Origin: DATMFV01 sp964651005
Lineage (GTDB): Bacteria; Verrucomicrobiota; Verrucomicrobiia; Chthoniobacterales; Chthoniobacteraceae
Assembly: GCA_964651005.1 (NCBI GenBank)
Contig: CAZYVL010000062.1
Coordinates: 1 to 14,717 of the forward strand
DNA: 14,717 bases
Reading direction: 5' to 3'
Shown here: positions 13,464-14,717 of the stretch, one piece after another
How the letters are laid out: every line of letters starts with the position of its first letter
Numbering within the stretch: position 1 is the first letter of the stretch
Made by a program: the position numbers and the translations under genes
Notes under the pieces: generated by a model
The model's input: the letters and a program-made list of their open reading frames with translations, nothing else
Database searches by the model: none
Told to the model about the DNA's origin: nothing

Positions 13464-14717
13464 TCAAGCCTTCACCCGCTCGATCTGCGCGCCGAGGCCG
13501 TTGAGCTTTTCGTCGATGGATTCGTAACCCCGGTCGATATGGTAGACGCGGTTGACTTCCGTGATCCCGTCGGCCCTCAGCCCGGCGAGCACCAGCGCGG
13601 CGGAGGCCCGCAGGTCGCTCGCCATCACGGGGGCGGCGCTCAGGCACTCCACGCCGTCGATGTGGGCGGTCGCCCCTTCGAGCGCGATCTGCGCGCCCAT
13701 CCGCTTGAGCTCCGCGACGTGCATGAACCGCTGCGGGAAGACCGCCTCCGTCACGCGGCTGGTCCCTTTCGCGCGGCTGCAAAGCAGCGCGCACATCTGC
13801 GCCTGCATGTCGGTTGGGAAGCCGGGGTACGGCTCCGTGTGCAGCTCCAGGGGGCGCGGGCCGCCGTTGCCGAGGACGGTGAGCGTGTCGCGGCCTGCCT
13901 CAATGCCGAAGCCCGCCGCGATCAGGGCGTCCGTCACCGCCCGGAGATGCTCCGGCACGACACGGCGCAGCGTCACCTTCGTCCCCGCGATGGCGGCGGC
14001 GACGAGAAACGTCCCCGCCTCGATGCGATCCGGGATGACGGAGTGTTCCGCGCCGTGGAGTTCGGCCACCCCTTCGATAACGATCCGGTGCGTCCCCGCG
14101 CCGGTGATCTTCGCGCCCATCGCGTTGAGAAAGTTGGCGAGATCGACCACCTCCGGCTCGGCGGCGGCGTTTTCGATGACGGTGGTGCCCCGGGCGAGCG
14201 TCGCGGCCATCATCACATTATCGGTGCCGAGCACCGTGGAGCCGAACTTGCCGCCGAGATCGACGCTCCGGCCGTTGAGCGCCGCCGCGAAAACTTTCAC
14301 GTTGCCCGCCTCCACCCGCACCGCCGCCCCGAGCGCCTCGAAGCCGCGCAGGTGCAGGTCGATTGGCCGGTCGCCGATGACGCAGCCGCCGGGCAGCGAG
14401 ACGGTCGCCTCCTTCTCGCGCCCGAGCAGCGGCCCGAGCACGCAGACCGAGGCGCGCATCTTGCGGACGATCTCGTAAGGCGCGGTCGTTTTCACCTTCT
14501 CCGCGCGGACGGTGACGGTGCCGCTCGCCCGCTCCACCTCCGCGCCGAGATGGCTGAGAATCTGGAGCATGTAGTGCACGTCGCTCAAGTCGGGCACCTG
14601 TTTGATGACACACGGCTCCTTCGTGAGCAGGCAGGCGGCCAGGATCGGCAGCGCCGAGTTTTTGGACCCGCTGATCCGAACCGACCCGTTGAGGCTATGG
14701 CCTCCGTGCACCAAAAT
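13464..14717 (-). CDS. murA: UDP-N-acetylglucosamine 1-carboxyvinyltransferase, first residues beyond window
   Basis: MurA transfers enolpyruvate from PEP to UDP-GlcNAc, the first committed step of peptidoglycan synthesis, in the cytoplasm. The frame is open to the right edge (last codons read I-L-V-H-G-G); family members have only a few residues before this point, so nearly the whole protein is present. 'GSVRISGSKNSALPILAA' carries the conserved Lys-Asn pair. The catalytic Cys lies in SLPGGCVIGDRPIDLH (codon at 14384-14382), the residue that fosfomycin alkylates; it is Cys, not the Asp of resistant types. 'GYPGFPTDMQAQM'-like sequence (here PYPGFPTDMQAQM) and 'ASDLRASAALVLAGL' complete the family signatures. 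A TTG at 14714 could be mistaken for the start but lies inside the conserved strand. The C-terminus IERVKA is typical. Confidence 0.97.
   Translation of the reverse strand: MLVHGGHSLNGSVRISGSKNSALPILAACLLTKEPCVIKQVPDLSDVHYMLQILSHLGAEVERASGTVTVRAEKVKTTAPYEIVRKMRASVCVLGPLLGREKEATVSLPGGCVIGDRPIDLHLRGFEALGAAVRVEAGNVKVFAAALNGRSVDLGGKFGSTVLGTDNVMMAATLARGTTVIENAAAEPEVVDLANFLNAMGAKITGAGTHRIVIEGVAELHGAEHSVIPDRIEAGTFLVAAAIAGTKVTLRRVVPEHLRAVTDALIAAGFGIEAGRDTLTVLGNGGPRPLELHTEPYPGFPTDMQAQMCALLCSRAKGTSRVTEAVFPQRFMHVAELKRMGAQIALEGATAHIDGVECLSAAPVMASDLRASAALVLAGLRADGITEVNRVYHIDRGYESIDEKLNGLGAQIERVKA

Overview
This is a GC-rich bacterial chromosome window (by eye well above 60 % G+C) with tightly packed genes, mostly on the minus strand. 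It holds core genes (aroC, recJ, recA, murA) mixed with a secreted GH95 fucosidase, an MFS exporter and small membrane proteins. The mix of high GC, a GH95 enzyme, weak Shine-Dalgarno signals and a Gram-negative-style gene set would suit Verrucomicrobiota. That placement is inference; a recA, murA or aroC phylogeny would settle it. No tRNA, rRNA, CRISPR array, insertion sequence or prophage gene was seen.

Layout, left to right. Positions 1-2500 (minus): the start of an unrecognised protein cut by the window edge, a CvpA-like membrane protein with an unusual C-terminal extension, and chorismate synthase. Positions 2636-4270 (plus): an MFS_3/EntS-like exporter with a fused C-terminal soluble domain and a hairpin over its ribosome binding site, divergent from aroC. 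Positions 4292-6444 (minus): an MTH1-like Nudix hydrolase, an atypical SDR (YeeZ-like) joined to it by an ATGA stop/start overlap, and an orphan NarL/LuxR-type response regulator. Positions 6533-6632 are exactly 100 N, a scaffold gap of unknown size. It cuts off the end of an SdpI-like membrane protein that follows the GH95 fucosidase gene (6867-9302, minus). A small DUF423 membrane protein (9438-9800, plus) is divergent from the fucosidase and its stop lies four bases from that of recJ.

From 9805 to the right end everything is on the minus strand, in the transcription order murA (5' end just outside the window), recA, a stand-alone flavodoxin, recJ. murA makes the first committed peptidoglycan precursor; recA and recJ act in recombinational repair; the flavodoxin is an electron carrier with no obvious partner here. 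The non-coding stretches in this block contain short tandem repeats, an inverted repeat before recA and a possible coupled leader ORF before recJ.

I found no convincing new multi-gene system. The points most worth a second look are the recA upstream repeats, the 11-bp repeats before the flavodoxin, the possible leader ORF of recJ, the C-terminal extensions on CvpA and the MFS protein, the hairpin before the MFS start and the assembly gap.
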